DNA of 63,232 bases, taken from assembly GCA_028293745.1 (NCBI GenBank), contig JAQGOF010000020.1:1-63232 (forward strand). The letters are read 5' to 3'. The stretch is from Gammaproteobacteria bacterium. Its GTDB lineage: Bacteria; Pseudomonadota; Gammaproteobacteria; Steroidobacterales; Steroidobacteraceae. Positions within the stretch are counted from its first letter, which is position 1. The number at the start of each line of letters is the position of its first letter. The notes below the pieces were generated by a model that saw only the letters and a program-made list of their open reading frames with translations, was not told the DNA's origin and searched no databases. The position numbers and the translations under genes are program-made. Shown here piece by piece: positions 1-8,188 of this stretch.

Positions 1-173
1 CGCTCGAGACCCGGCCTTCCCCAGATATCCCCAAAGGCACCTGCGAGCGCGAGGCGACCCGCCTCGGAGCCGAACGTGCCCGTGGCGATGTGCGCTTCCA
101 GACCTTGGAGGAAGCCTTCTCCGAGCATCTCACGCACCACCTGCCGGCCCGTCTCAGTTCTCGTATCGCTCAT
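1..173 (-). CDS. Carboxymuconolactone decarboxylase family protein (partial)
   Basis: Only the first 57 codons are present; the gene runs off the left edge. The translation begins MSDTRTETGR and continues with a stretch ending GDIWGRPGLE. This resembles the N-terminus of PcaC-like carboxymuconolactone decarboxylases, where a W-x-R-PGL element precedes the catalytic helix bundle. The family includes decarboxylases of the protocatechuate branch and AhpD-like peroxidases, so the reaction cannot be assigned from this fragment. The ATG at 171-173 is divergent from the LuxE-like gene at 255, and a copy of the island's operator-like motif (185-207) lies between them. Confidence 0.7.
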   Translation of the reverse strand, partial: MSDTRTETGRQVVREMLGEGFLQGLEAHIATGTFGSEAGRLALAGAFGDIWGRPGLE

Positions 174-184
174 GACTGCCCCTC

Positions 185-207
185 GTTCATATATTCGAAT
201 ACCGTAC
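185..207 (+). promoter_or_regulatory. Operator-like element, site 1
   Basis: The sequence is GTTC, then 8 bases, GAAT, then 3 bases, GTAC. It fits the recurring GTTC-N8-GAAY-N3-RTTC pattern. It lies in the 81-base gap between the divergent partial carboxymuconolactone decarboxylase-like gene and the LuxE-like gene. The AT-rich spacer contains TATATT, a possible -10 element for the rightward gene. Binding by a regulator is inferred from recurrence only. Confidence 0.55.
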
Positions 208-254
208 ACAAATGTGATGCCGTGCCATCATAAGCCGGCTTGCGAGAAACCGCT

Positions 255-1598
255 ATGACACCCATTCGCCGGCAATTGCTCGACCTGATCCTTCAACCGG
301 ACGCCTACGATCAACCTGCCGCACAGATCCGGCCGCTGCAACTCGAAGCCGCACGCGAGCTATTCGCGCAGCGGCGCGAGCAGATTCCCGTGCTGCGCCG
401 CCGGGCGGAGGAGTCCGGTGTAACGCAGATCCGCAGCTTCGCCGACCTGGTTCCGCTGCTGTTCTCCCACACAGTATACAAGTCCTATCCGGCTGCCTTC
501 GTAGAACAGGGGCGGTGGAACAGGTTGTCACAGTGGCTGAAAACTCTGTCCGTGGAAGATCCTACGACGGTGGATGTCAGCGGCGTAACCAACGTGGATG
601 AGTGGATCGCGACCCTCGGATCGGCAGGCCACCTGATTCTGGCCACCAGCGGCTCGAGCGGCAAATGCTCTTTCCTGAATGCAACTCGCTCGGACTTCGA
701 CCTGAAGACGCGACACTTTGCGCACACACTGGGTTGGCCACGCCTCAAACCCAATCGTGATCGGGCTGTCTTTCAGCTGAGCCCCAGCTCAGGACCCAAC
801 AGTGCCGTGGAAGCCGCGCGAATCGGAGCAGCAGTGTGGGGCCGTCCTGGCGCCACGCACTTCCTGACGGATGAGCCTTTGAAGATTTCCGAAGTCAGTG
901 CCATGGCGGCCATCCGCAAGCGCATGGCCGAAGGCCTCGCGACACCCGGTGATATTGCGCAGTTTGAATCGAAGAGCCTCGAGCAGGGCAGGCGGATGGG
1001 CCTGGCGCTGCAGGGTCTCGTTGACAGGATCCTCGCGGCCCGACACGAGCCCATCGTACTGTCGGGTCTCTGGGCACAGCACCTCGCGATCATCCGTCGT
1101 GCCCGGGAGCTTGGAATACAGGATGGAGAATTCCATCCGCAAAGCTACATATCGGCCGGCGGGGGGATCAAGGGTGTGACGCTGCCGCCCGACTACAAGG
1201 AGCAGGTTGATCGCTTTTACGGCAAGGTCATTCGGGGCACCGCCTATGGGATGACCGAGCAGGCTCAGGTGATGCCTCGCTGCGAAGCGATGCGCTATCA
1301 CTGTCCTCCCGGCTTGATCATGTTGCTCCTCGACCGCCCCGGGGAAACTCTCGTGGAAGCGACATCCGCAGTTGTGGAAGGCCGGTACGCATTCCTGGAT
1401 CTGCTCTACGACGGCCGCTGGGGTGGGTTGATTTCCGGCGACAAGGTATCAGTGGACTTTGCCGAGCGTTGCCCCTGTGGCCGCCGAGGACCCACGATCC
1501 TGGATACGATTGTGAGATACGCGCAGACCGGTGAGGACGATCACATTGGCTGCGCGGGAACCATCGACGCATACGTGCGCGGGGCGATGCCGGCATGA
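255..1598 (+). CDS. LuxE/PaaK-like AMP-forming acyl-activating enzyme (copy 1)
   Basis: The 447-residue protein resembles LuxE acyl-protein synthetases and PaaK-type adenylate-forming enzymes, which activate a carboxylic acid as the acyl-adenylate. Visible motifs are a Ser/Gly-rich P-loop (ATSGSSGKCSF, about residues 130-140), YGMTEQ (A5-like), ISGDK (A7-like) and a C-terminal CPCGR element. The start at 255 was preferred over an upstream in-frame ATG at 240 because the paralogue at 37131-38486 aligns from here. The SDR starts 19 bases downstream, so the two are probably co-transcribed. LuxE proteins work with a LuxC reductase; a LuxC-like gene lies near the second copy. The substrate is unknown, and a simple CoA or acyl-adenylate role is possible. 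Confidence 0.75.
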   Translation: MTPIRRQLLDLILQPDAYDQPAAQIRPLQLEAARELFAQRREQIPVLRRRAEESGVTQIRSFADLVPLLFSHTVYKSYPAAFVEQGRWNRLSQWLKTLSVEDPTTVDVSGVTNVDEWIATLGSAGHLILATSGSSGKCSFLNATRSDFDLKTRHFAHTLGWPRLKPNRDRAVFQLSPSSGPNSAVEAARIGAAVWGRPGATHFLTDEPLKISEVSAMAAIRKRMAEGLATPGDIAQFESKSLEQGRRMGLALQGLVDRILAARHEPIVLSGLWAQHLAIIRRARELGIQDGEFHPQSYISAGGGIKGVTLPPDYKEQVDRFYGKVIRGTAYGMTEQAQVMPRCEAMRYHCPPGLIMLLLDRPGETLVEATSAVVEGRYAFLDLLYDGRWGGLISGDKVSVDFAERCPCGRRGPTILDTIVRYAQTGEDDHIGCAGTIDAYVRGAMPA

Positions 1599-1617
1599 AT
1601 ACCATGGTGAAAATGAT

Positions 1618-2418
1618 ATGAAAAAAGATCTCGCGGCAATGTATGCACTGACCGGTAAGACCGCTGTCGTGACCGGAGCGGCCCGGGGTATCGGCAAAGC
1701 CGTGGCCAACCTGTTGTCAGCAGCCGGGGCGAACGTGTTGGTTGCGGACATCCTTGCTGGAAACGCCGAGGAATCTGCCGCTGAAATCCGGCGCGACGGC
1801 GGGCAGGCACTCGCCTGCGGCGTCGATATATCCGAAGAGAGCGAAGTGAAGCGAATGTACGAGGTCGCGCAATCGCAGTTCAAGAGCGTGGATATCCTGG
1901 TGCACTCTGCCGCGATGTTTCCCAAATACCCCCTGCTCGATATCACTGTGGAGCAGTGGGACCGGATCCAGGCGGTAAACTTGCGCGGTACCATGCTCGT
2001 TATGCGCGAGGCCATCCGGCACATGCGCGCAGGAGGGAAGGGCGGGGCGATCGTCAACATCTCTTCGGTCAGCGGTGAGCGCGAGGTTGTCTTTCACAAC
2101 GCAGCGTACGGGGCGAGCAAGGCCGGTACTACGAATCTGACGCGCGTCGCAGCCTTGGAGTTCGGGAGTGATCAGATCCGCGTGAATGCCGTGCTGCCTG
2201 GCGGAACAGCTACCGAAGGTGCCCGGGAAGCCTCCGAAGCGATGAAGAAGGCTGGTATGGAGCTCAAAGGTCCCATGATGCATCCAGGGCGCGTGCCACT
2301 CGGCGCAATGGGCTCACCGGAGGACATCGCGGCGGCCTGCCTCTTTCTCGTCAGCCCGGCCGCTCGTTACATTACCGGGCAATGCCTCGCAGTGGATGGC
2401 GGTTTTCTAGTCAGCTGA
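1618..2418 (+). CDS. Short-chain dehydrogenase/reductase (SDR)
   Basis: This 266-residue classical SDR has the cofactor motif TGAARGIGKA near the N-terminus, NISS for the catalytic serine region, and YGASK as the Tyr-x-x-x-Lys catalytic pair. It ends with the usual GQCLAVDGG segment. It probably oxidises or reduces a hydroxyl/keto group with NAD(P)H in the cytoplasm. The start ATG at 1618 matches the normal SDR N-terminus; the frame is open further upstream but there overlaps the previous gene. Its 3' end overlaps the convergent acyl-CoA dehydrogenase gene by 12 bases, so no terminator fits between them. The substrate cannot be read from the sequence. Confidence 0.85.
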   Translation: MKKDLAAMYALTGKTAVVTGAARGIGKAVANLLSAAGANVLVADILAGNAEESAAEIRRDGGQALACGVDISEESEVKRMYEVAQSQFKSVDILVHSAAMFPKYPLLDITVEQWDRIQAVNLRGTMLVMREAIRHMRAGGKGGAIVNISSVSGEREVVFHNAAYGASKAGTTNLTRVAALEFGSDQIRVNAVLPGGTATEGAREASEAMKKAGMELKGPMMHPGRVPLGAMGSPEDIAAACLFLVSPAARYITGQCLAVDGGFLVS

Positions 2419-3549
2419 GGCGGCCACCACGGCCAGGTGATGGGCCGAGTCGCCAAGCAGAATGTCGATCATCGTCAGCCGCCGATAGTAGTGGCCTACG
2501 GCACATTCCTCGGTGACGCCAATGCCACCGTGAAGTTGAATTGCCTGCTCTCCCACGAGCTTGCCCGCCCGGCCAACATAGGATTTTGCCGCCGATATCG
2601 CTTGCGCCCGAGTCTTGGCGTCAGCCTCTTCCGCCATCATCGTTGCGTACATTGACAGGCTCCGGGCCTGCTCGATCATGACCAGCATGTCTACCGCGCG
2701 ATGCTGCAAAGCCTGGAATGAGCCGATCGGCGCTCCGAACTGCTTGCGAACCTTCAGGTATTCAACGGTCAACTCGTGAGCACGGGTCATTGCACCAACG
2801 GCTTCCGCACACAGCGCGGCGATCGTGCAGTCCACGACGCGCTCTATGATTGGCAGCGCGTTTCCAGCCGTGCCCAACAGGGCGTCGCTGGATACGCGCA
2901 CGTTGGAAAGGGTGACGTCCGCTGCCCGCATTCCGTCCTGCATGACATAGGCACGCCTCGCGACACCAGGCGCGTTCGAGTCAACGAGGAACAGCGCCAG
3001 ACCGGAGCGGTCGCGCTGCCTTCCCGAGACTCGCGCGGACACGATGAGCTTATCTGCGGTGTCGGCGTGCAGCACAAAGCTCTTGGCGCCATTGAGAGTC
3101 CAATCGGCGCTCGCTGTCGGTCTCTGCGCCGTCGTCGTGACGTCGGCCAAGTCATACCGCGCTTGCCGCTCAACGTGCGCAAAGGCGAGAAGCTCGCTGC
3201 CCTCAGCAATTCGCGGCACGAGATCTGAGCGTTGTGCAGGCGTACCTGCCAGCCGCAGACAGCCGCCCGCAAGCAATACGGTCGGGATGTATGGCTCGAG
3301 CGCGAGCGCGCGGCCGAAGGCTTCCGAGACGATCATGGTTTCGACCGGGCCGCAGCCCAGCCCGCCGTCGGACTGCGCAAACGGCAGGCCCAACAGCCCC
3401 ATCTCGGCATAGCGGGACCACATATCCCGGCTCCAGCCGGGCGCGCCAAAAAGATGTACCTTGCGGTGCTCGAAATCGTAACGCTCGGCGAGCAGCCGCT
3501 GCAGGCCGTCCGTAATCATTTGCTGATCCGGTGTGAGCTCGAAATCCAT
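2407..3549 (-). CDS. Acyl-CoA dehydrogenase, PimD/FadE small-subunit-like
   Basis: A 380-residue flavoprotein of the acyl-CoA dehydrogenase family, beginning MDFELTPDQQ. It carries the C-terminal LHGGIGVTEE segment that contacts FAD. At the position of the usual catalytic glutamate (Y-E-G-T in medium-chain enzymes) it reads LLGDS, so that Glu is absent. This is typical of subunits in heteromeric dehydrogenases such as PimC/PimD or mycobacterial FadE pairs acting on steroid side chains. It lies 5 bases downstream of the next dehydrogenase gene on the same strand, supporting a two-subunit enzyme. The substrate is unknown. Confidence 0.82.
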   Translation of the reverse strand: MDFELTPDQQMITDGLQRLLAERYDFEHRKVHLFGAPGWSRDMWSRYAEMGLLGLPFAQSDGGLGCGPVETMIVSEAFGRALALEPYIPTVLLAGGCLRLAGTPAQRSDLVPRIAEGSELLAFAHVERQARYDLADVTTTAQRPTASADWTLNGAKSFVLHADTADKLIVSARVSGRQRDRSGLALFLVDSNAPGVARRAYVMQDGMRAADVTLSNVRVSSDALLGTAGNALPIIERVVDCTIAALCAEAVGAMTRAHELTVEYLKVRKQFGAPIGSFQALQHRAVDMLVMIEQARSLSMYATMMAEEADAKTRAQAISAAKSYVGRAGKLVGEQAIQLHGGIGVTEECAVGHYYRRLTMIDILLGDSAHHLAVVAASAD

Positions 3550-3554
3550 GCGCG

Positions 3555-4748
3555 CTACAACCCCAGTACCGTTTTGGCCAGGATGTTGCGTTGGATTTCG
3601 TTGGAGCCGCCGACGATGGAGACATGCCGCGCAAAGTAGTGATTGGGAGCGATTGTCAGCGCCCAATCGTGCGGCGAGGGCGTCGAGTGCGCTCCGCGCA
3701 GGAAATCGCGATCGAATTCCATGGCCTCGTAGCCCGCAGTTTCCAGCAGAAGCTGCGCTGCCGCCTGCTGCAGCTCCGAGCCCTTCATCTTGAGGATCGA
3801 GCTCTTGGGGTCGGGCTTGCCGGCGGGAGCGGCCGCCGAGATCAGGCGCATCTGCGTGATCTCGAGCGCCTTCAACTCGATCTCGAGCAGCGCTACGCGC
3901 TCGCGAAAGCCCCGGTCCTCACTGAGCGGCCTGCCGCCCGCGTCGATGTTCCGAGCGAGCTCCTTTGCCCGCCGTACACGCATTTTCGAGATGCCGACGC
4001 GGGCAATGCCGCTGCGCTCATTGCCCAACAGGTACTTGGCGTAATCCCAGCCCTTGTTTTCCTCCCCAATGCGGTTGCCCACCGGGATGCGGACGTTCTC
4101 CAGGAACATCTCGTTGGTTTCGTGATGGCCGTCGATCGTCACGATGGGGCGAACCGTGATGCCGGGCGATCGCATGTCCATGAGCAGGTAGGTGATACCC
4201 TGTTGTTTCTTCGCGTTGGGATCGGTGCGCACGAGCAGGAAACACCACTCGGCATGATGGGCCGTCGAGGTCCACAGCTTCTGGCCATTCACCATGTAGT
4301 GATCGCCTTCCAGGCGCGCGGACGTGCGCAGCGAGGCGAGATCCGATCCGGCGCCGGGCTCCGAGAAGCCCTGACAGAACCAGTAGTCGAGCCTGGCGAT
4401 GGACGGCAGAAAACGCCGCTTCTGCTCATCAGTGCCGAAGGCGATCAGTACGGGCCCGATCATGTTGACGTTGAATGACAGCGGCTCCGGTGCCGGAGCC
4501 ATGTGCAGTTCCTCCTTGAAGATGTACTGCTGTACCGGACTCCACCCGGTGCCACCCCATTCGGGATCCCAGGCGGGTGTGGCCCATCCCTTCTCAAAGA
4601 GAATGCGCGTCCAGCGCTGCAGCTCGGGCTTCGACAGCCGCTGACCCAGTACACACTTGCGCCGGATATCGGCCGGCACGGCGATACGGAAAAACTGCTG
4701 CACTTCGTCTCGGAAGGCCAGCTCATCAGCGGTAAAGCGCAGGTCCAT
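3555..4748 (-). CDS. Acyl-CoA dehydrogenase, PimC/FadE large-subunit-like
   Basis: A 397-residue acyl-CoA dehydrogenase beginning MDLRFTADEL. The FAD/substrate motif appears as GFSEPGAGSDLA followed by NGQKLWTS, both family hallmarks. The C-terminal segment reads VGGSNEIQRNI where simple homotetrameric enzymes have Y-E-G-T-x-x-I-Q, so the usual base is missing here too. A Glu in NERSG could occupy the alternative site used by isovaleryl-CoA dehydrogenase; that is a guess. It is directly followed by the small-subunit-like gene and is in a run of same-strand genes with the racemase upstream. It most likely forms an alpha2beta2 enzyme for a bulky acyl-CoA. Confidence 0.85.
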   Translation of the reverse strand: MDLRFTADELAFRDEVQQFFRIAVPADIRRKCVLGQRLSKPELQRWTRILFEKGWATPAWDPEWGGTGWSPVQQYIFKEELHMAPAPEPLSFNVNMIGPVLIAFGTDEQKRRFLPSIARLDYWFCQGFSEPGAGSDLASLRTSARLEGDHYMVNGQKLWTSTAHHAEWCFLLVRTDPNAKKQQGITYLLMDMRSPGITVRPIVTIDGHHETNEMFLENVRIPVGNRIGEENKGWDYAKYLLGNERSGIARVGISKMRVRRAKELARNIDAGGRPLSEDRGFRERVALLEIELKALEITQMRLISAAAPAGKPDPKSSILKMKGSELQQAAAQLLLETAGYEAMEFDRDFLRGAHSTPSPHDWALTIAPNHYFARHVSIVGGSNEIQRNILAKTVLGL

Positions 4749-4759
4749 GGTCCCCTCCG

Positions 4760-5929
4760 TCAGTCCAGTGTGCCAGCCGCGCGCCAGTCCATGACTTGCG
4801 CTTGACTGGCCCACGGGGCAAGGGCTGCATCGGTGTTGGCCTGACTGATGGGTTCCGGGGGCGTCGGCTCACTCGAGGGCGTGCGGCTGAAGCGGGGGGC
4901 AGGCGCAGGTTGAATGACGCCATCCACTTCAACAAAGGTGCCGCGTTCCCGCAGATGCGGATGACGCGGGGCCTCATCCCAATCCAACACCGGAACGACG
5001 CAAGCGTCGGTGTTCGCGAAGATACCCGCCCACTTGTCACGCGACCGCGTGCTGAAGCGGGCCGCCAGCACGGGTTTCGCTGTTTCCCACACCTTCGGAT
5101 CGGCTTGGGGCCCGAGTATCGCAGGATCCAGCTCCAGGCCCTTCAGCAGCTGGGCATAGAACCTGGCCTCGAGCGGACCCACGGAAATCCACTTGGCATC
5201 GGCGCACTGATATACATCATAAAAGTGGGATCCCGAGTCCGAGATGTTGGTACCGCGATGTGGGTTGAGCATCCCGGCTGCATGCATGCCGAAAAAGGTG
5301 GTGGCGAGGCATGCGGCTCCGTCCACCATCGCGGCGTCGATCACCTGGCCCGATCCCGACTTTTGCGCCTCGTGCAAGGCCGCTACGATTCCCAACGCGA
5401 GGAACAATGAGCCTCCGGCGTAGTCCCCCACCAGGTTCAGAGGGATCGTCGGCGGTGCGTTACGGCGTCCGATGGCATTCAAGACACCGGTGAGGGCGAT
5501 ATACCCGATGTCATGGCCAGCCGTTTGAGCCAGCGGCCCGGTTTGACCCCACCCCGTCATGCGCCCGTAGATGAGCTTCGGATTGCGCTGCAGGCACACA
5601 TCGGGCCCGAGTCCCAGCCGCTCGGTCACGCCCGGGCGAAATCCTTCGATCAGCGCGTCCGCTTTCGTGATGAGCTGCAAGGCCACTTCCACGGCGGCGG
5701 GATCTTTCAGATCGAGCGCAATCGACCTGCGGCTGCGCAGCAGCAAGTCATATTTCAACGGGCGGCGAATGCCGAGCTCGACGGGGCCCTTGCGGTCGAT
5801 GCGCAGTACCGTCGCTCCAAGGTCGGCCAGCAGCATGGCGCACATGGGGCCCGGCCCAACGCCTGCCAGCTCGATGATCCGCGTTCCGGCGAGCGGCCCC
5901 GCTCTCAGCGCTTTCGGAGTGCTGCCCAC
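4760..5929 (-). CDS. Alpha-methylacyl-CoA racemase (CaiB/BaiF family III)
   Basis: A 389-residue protein that matches alpha-methylacyl-CoA racemases, which interconvert 2R and 2S methyl-branched acyl-CoAs so that beta-oxidation can proceed. It contains GPGPMCAMLLADLGA, GHDIGY, GDYAGG and VGPLEARF. His139, Asp169 and Glu254 all sit at a constant offset of 13 from the catalytic His126, Asp156 and Glu241 of Mycobacterium tuberculosis MCR, as known for the family. The GTG at 5927-5929 was chosen because GAGGA lies five bases upstream; it overlaps the end of the SDR gene by 25 bases. Its neighbours (dehydrogenases and a dienoyl-CoA reductase-like SDR) support degradation of a methyl-branched chain. 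Confidence 0.88.
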   Translation of the reverse strand: MGSTPKALRAGPLAGTRIIELAGVGPGPMCAMLLADLGATVLRIDRKGPVELGIRRPLKYDLLLRSRRSIALDLKDPAAVEVALQLITKADALIEGFRPGVTERLGLGPDVCLQRNPKLIYGRMTGWGQTGPLAQTAGHDIGYIALTGVLNAIGRRNAPPTIPLNLVGDYAGGSLFLALGIVAALHEAQKSGSGQVIDAAMVDGAACLATTFFGMHAAGMLNPHRGTNISDSGSHFYDVYQCADAKWISVGPLEARFYAQLLKGLELDPAILGPQADPKVWETAKPVLAARFSTRSRDKWAGIFANTDACVVPVLDWDEAPRHPHLRERGTFVEVDGVIQPAPAPRFSRTPSSEPTPPEPISQANTDAALAPWASQAQVMDWRAAGTLD

Positions 5930-6744
5930 TGTTCCTCGGTCCACTCGTGCATCGCCCGATTGCTCGGGCCGCCGACGCCTTGCATCCAGCGTCCACCGTC
6001 GATGACGATGAGATCTCCGGTGATGTATGCGGACTCGTCCGCTGCAAGGTATGCAAACAGGTTGGCAAGCTCCTCGTGTTTGCCGACGCGACGCAGAGGA
6101 ACTCCCAGCTCCTGAGGCTCGACTTGTGACCCGGGCGGATACAGGCGCTCCCAGGCGCCTTCCGTTGGAAACAGGCCCGGGGCCACCGCGTTCAGGCGAA
6201 TGCCCTTCGGCCCCCACTCGACGGCGAGGCTGCGCGTCATCGCGACCACACCCGCCTTGGCCGCGGCGGAGGGTGCGGTAAACGCAAGCCCCGTGAAGGA
6301 TGGTGTGGTTGCAACGCTGATTACCGAGCCGCCGCGCAGAGCGTCGATCCAGCGCCGTCCGCAGGCGACCGTACAGTAAAAGGATCCATGCAGGACAATA
6401 CCCAACACAGCGTCAATGGCCCGCGCAGAGAGTTTGTCCGTGCGCGCCACGAAATTGGCCGCCGCGTTGTTGACCAGGACATCCAGCGGGCCGTGCCGCC
6501 AGATCTCCTCCATCATCCCCTCGACGCTGTCGGGATTTCGAACATCACACTGCACCGTCGCGACCGATCCGGACGTCGCCGACCGCAACTCGTCGGCTGC
6601 GGCGCTCAGCACTTCCGTTCTGCGTCCGCAGATGATGAGCTGTGCGCCGAGCTCGAGATAGCGGCGGCCGATGCTCTTGCCGAGGCCTGTGCCTCCGCCC
6701 GTGACCAGGATGCGTTTGCCCTTCAGCAGATCGGATCGAAACAT
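5905..6744 (-). CDS. 2,4-dienoyl-CoA reductase-like SDR
   Basis: This 279-residue SDR has TGGGTGLGKSIG for nucleotide binding but no Tyr-x-x-x-Lys pair. In its place is FTAPSAAAKAG, which resembles the PSAxAKAGV region of mitochondrial-type 2,4-dienoyl-CoA reductases, where the lysine is kept and the canonical tyrosine is not in that spacing. The VNNAAANF segment also fits that group. It probably reduces a dienoyl-CoA with NADPH during breakdown of an unsaturated chain. The start ATG (6742-6744) lies 8 bases after the upstream acyl-CoA dehydrogenase, and its end overlaps the racemase, so the genes form a tight leftward operon. A peroxisomal-type trans-2-enoyl-CoA reductase role is an alternative. 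Confidence 0.8.
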   Translation of the reverse strand: MFRSDLLKGKRILVTGGGTGLGKSIGRRYLELGAQLIICGRRTEVLSAAADELRSATSGSVATVQCDVRNPDSVEGMMEEIWRHGPLDVLVNNAAANFVARTDKLSARAIDAVLGIVLHGSFYCTVACGRRWIDALRGGSVISVATTPSFTGLAFTAPSAAAKAGVVAMTRSLAVEWGPKGIRLNAVAPGLFPTEGAWERLYPPGSQVEPQELGVPLRRVGKHEELANLFAYLAADESAYITGDLIVIDGGRWMQGVGGPSNRAMHEWTEEQWAALRKR

Positions 6745-6752
6745 GGCGCCCC

Positions 6753-7913
6753 TCAGCGTCGCGCTTCGCGGCCCAGCAACACGTTCGCAATGATATTGCG
6801 CTGGATCTGGTTGGTGCCTTCGATGATCTGCACCACCTTGGCGTCGCGGAAATACCGGTTGATAGGATAGTCTGCGGACACGCCCGCCGCACCGAACAAC
6901 TGTACCGCATCCGTAGCCACTTTCATCGCGACATCGGAGGCGAAGCACTTGGCCATCGCGGCAAACTGGGCGAGCGTCTGGCCAGTGACCCCCGCGGTCA
7001 CCAGGGACGCGGCCTTGTACGTGAGCTGCCGGGCCGCTTCGGTTTGCATGACCATGTCGGCAATCATCCAGCGCAGACCCTGGAAGTCGCTCAGCGCCTG
7101 CCCGAACGCCTTGCGATTGCGGATGAAGGCCGTGGCGTGATCGATGGCCCCTTGCGCGATACCGACGGCGCGGGCGGCCATGATCGGCCGGCTGGTGTTG
7201 AAGGCTTCCATCACCCGCTTGAATCCCGTTCCATCCTTCGGTCCCAGGCGATTCGCCTCGGGAATGAACGCCTCGTCGAGGAACAGGGGACAGGATGGAA
7301 TACCCCGCGCACCCATCTTGTCTTCCTTGCGCCCGATCGTCAGTCCCCGCGTGCCTCTTTCGACGATGAACAGATTCACGTTCTCACGGCCGCTGACACC
7401 GGTGCACTTGGCGCCGACCAGGATGAAATCCGCGATGTTGGCGTTGGTGCACCAGATCTTCGCGCCGGACAACCGGTAACCGCCCGCAGTCTCGGTTGCG
7501 CGGGTCCTGATCCCCGACACGTCCGAGCCACTTTGCGCTTCGGTGGTGGAAAACGCGCCGCGCAGATCTCCCGCCGCGAGGCCGGGAAGGAAGCGGCTCT
7601 TCTGCTCGTCAGTGCCGGCGGCCAGCAGCGCCCCGAAGGCGACCCACTGGACCACGAGCAGGTAGCCGGTGTTGTAACAGACCCGCCCAAGCTCCTCGAC
7701 GGCAACGCAGGCGGCCAGCATGTCGCCCGTACCGCCGTACTCCACTGGAAACGGCAGCGCGAAGAGGCCGAGGCCCTTCAGCAAGTCGAACATGTCCTGG
7801 GGGTATTCGGCCGTGCGGTCGATTTCGTCCGCGCGCGGCGCAACCTTCTCGCGGGCAATCCGCCGGATGAGGTCCTGGATTGCGAGCTGGTCGTCGCTGA
7901 GCGCGTAAGTCAA
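6753..7913 (-). CDS. Acyl-CoA dehydrogenase (canonical catalytic Glu present)
   Basis: A 386-residue FAD-dependent acyl-CoA dehydrogenase. It has AFSTTEAQSGSD, an SGAKIWCTNA substrate segment, and QIIEGTNQIQRN, which carries the classic catalytic glutamate absent from the two other dehydrogenases in this operon. It should introduce an alpha-beta double bond and pass electrons to ETF. The start is TTG at 7911-7913: a clear GGAGG lies 7 bases upstream and the family N-terminus begins here. It is the first gene of the leftward operon running to 2407. The gap to the divergent flavoprotein operon on the right carries a promoter and operator-like motif. Confidence 0.87.
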   Translation of the reverse strand: MTYALSDDQLAIQDLIRRIAREKVAPRADEIDRTAEYPQDMFDLLKGLGLFALPFPVEYGGTGDMLAACVAVEELGRVCYNTGYLLVVQWVAFGALLAAGTDEQKSRFLPGLAAGDLRGAFSTTEAQSGSDVSGIRTRATETAGGYRLSGAKIWCTNANIADFILVGAKCTGVSGRENVNLFIVERGTRGLTIGRKEDKMGARGIPSCPLFLDEAFIPEANRLGPKDGTGFKRVMEAFNTSRPIMAARAVGIAQGAIDHATAFIRNRKAFGQALSDFQGLRWMIADMVMQTEAARQLTYKAASLVTAGVTGQTLAQFAAMAKCFASDVAMKVATDAVQLFGAAGVSADYPINRYFRDAKVVQIIEGTNQIQRNIIANVLLGREARR

Positions 7914-7986
7914 TGCCGGGCCTCCGTTGAGCGCACCGCGGGCGGTCCGCGGTGGGAAGAGCGTCCCGAAGAGCCCTCGCGGGCCG

Positions 7987-8016
7987 TTGACGATGCTTTC
8001 CGAGCGTTAATATAAT
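7987..8016 (+). promoter_or_regulatory. Sigma-70-type promoter for the kstD-like operon
   Basis: TTGACG at 7987-7992 and a perfect TATAAT at 8011-8016 are separated by 18 bases. The predicted start of transcription (about 8022-8024) falls inside the operator-like motif at 8006-8028, which would suit repression. The transcript would have a leader of roughly 95 bases before the short ORF at 8120. Confidence 0.65.
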
Positions 8017-8028
8017 CGAACGGCGTTC
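8006..8028 (+). promoter_or_regulatory. Operator-like element, site 2
   Basis: The element reads GTTA, 8 bases, GAAC, 3 bases, GTTC; the last eleven bases (8018-8028) form a good palindrome. It matches the pattern found upstream of other operons in the window and covers the -10 box and predicted transcription start of the rightward promoter. Confidence 0.65.
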
Positions 8029-8080
8029 AGAAAAACACTATGCACCTTCCGGGGGTCCCAGAGGGGGTGCTGTTTTGCGC

Positions 8081-8106
8081 AGCCGGCCGGGCAGGACCAG
8101 CCGGCT
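8081..8106 (+). other. Hairpin in the 5' leader of the kstD-like operon
   Basis: AGCCGG at 8081-8086 can pair with CCGGCT at 8101-8106 around a 14-base loop. The hairpin ends just before the GGAGGGG ribosome-binding site of the short leader ORF. A second weak stem (GCACC 8042-8046 with GGTGC 8066-8070) lies upstream. A role in controlling translation is possible but unproven. Confidence 0.35.
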
Positions 8107-8119
8107 CAACGGAGGGGAT

Positions 8120-8188
8120 ATGACTACTGTACCGAAGTTTCCAGCGGACAATGAGATCGGGGCGCGCGACGACGCCTGCGAGTCGTGA
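8120..8188 (+). CDS. Short leader ORF (22 codons) coupled to the kstD-like gene
   Basis: ATG at 8120 follows a strong GGAGGGG site by two bases and opens a 22-codon frame, MTTVPKFPAD followed by NEIGARDDACES. Its TGA stop overlaps the GTG start of the flavoprotein as GTGA. The GTG has no good ribosome-binding site of its own, so ribosomes finishing this ORF could restart on the GTG. The peptide resembles nothing I recognise. It may be a leader peptide, a small protein or simply a coupling device. Confidence 0.5.
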   Translation: MTTVPKFPADNEIGARDDACES

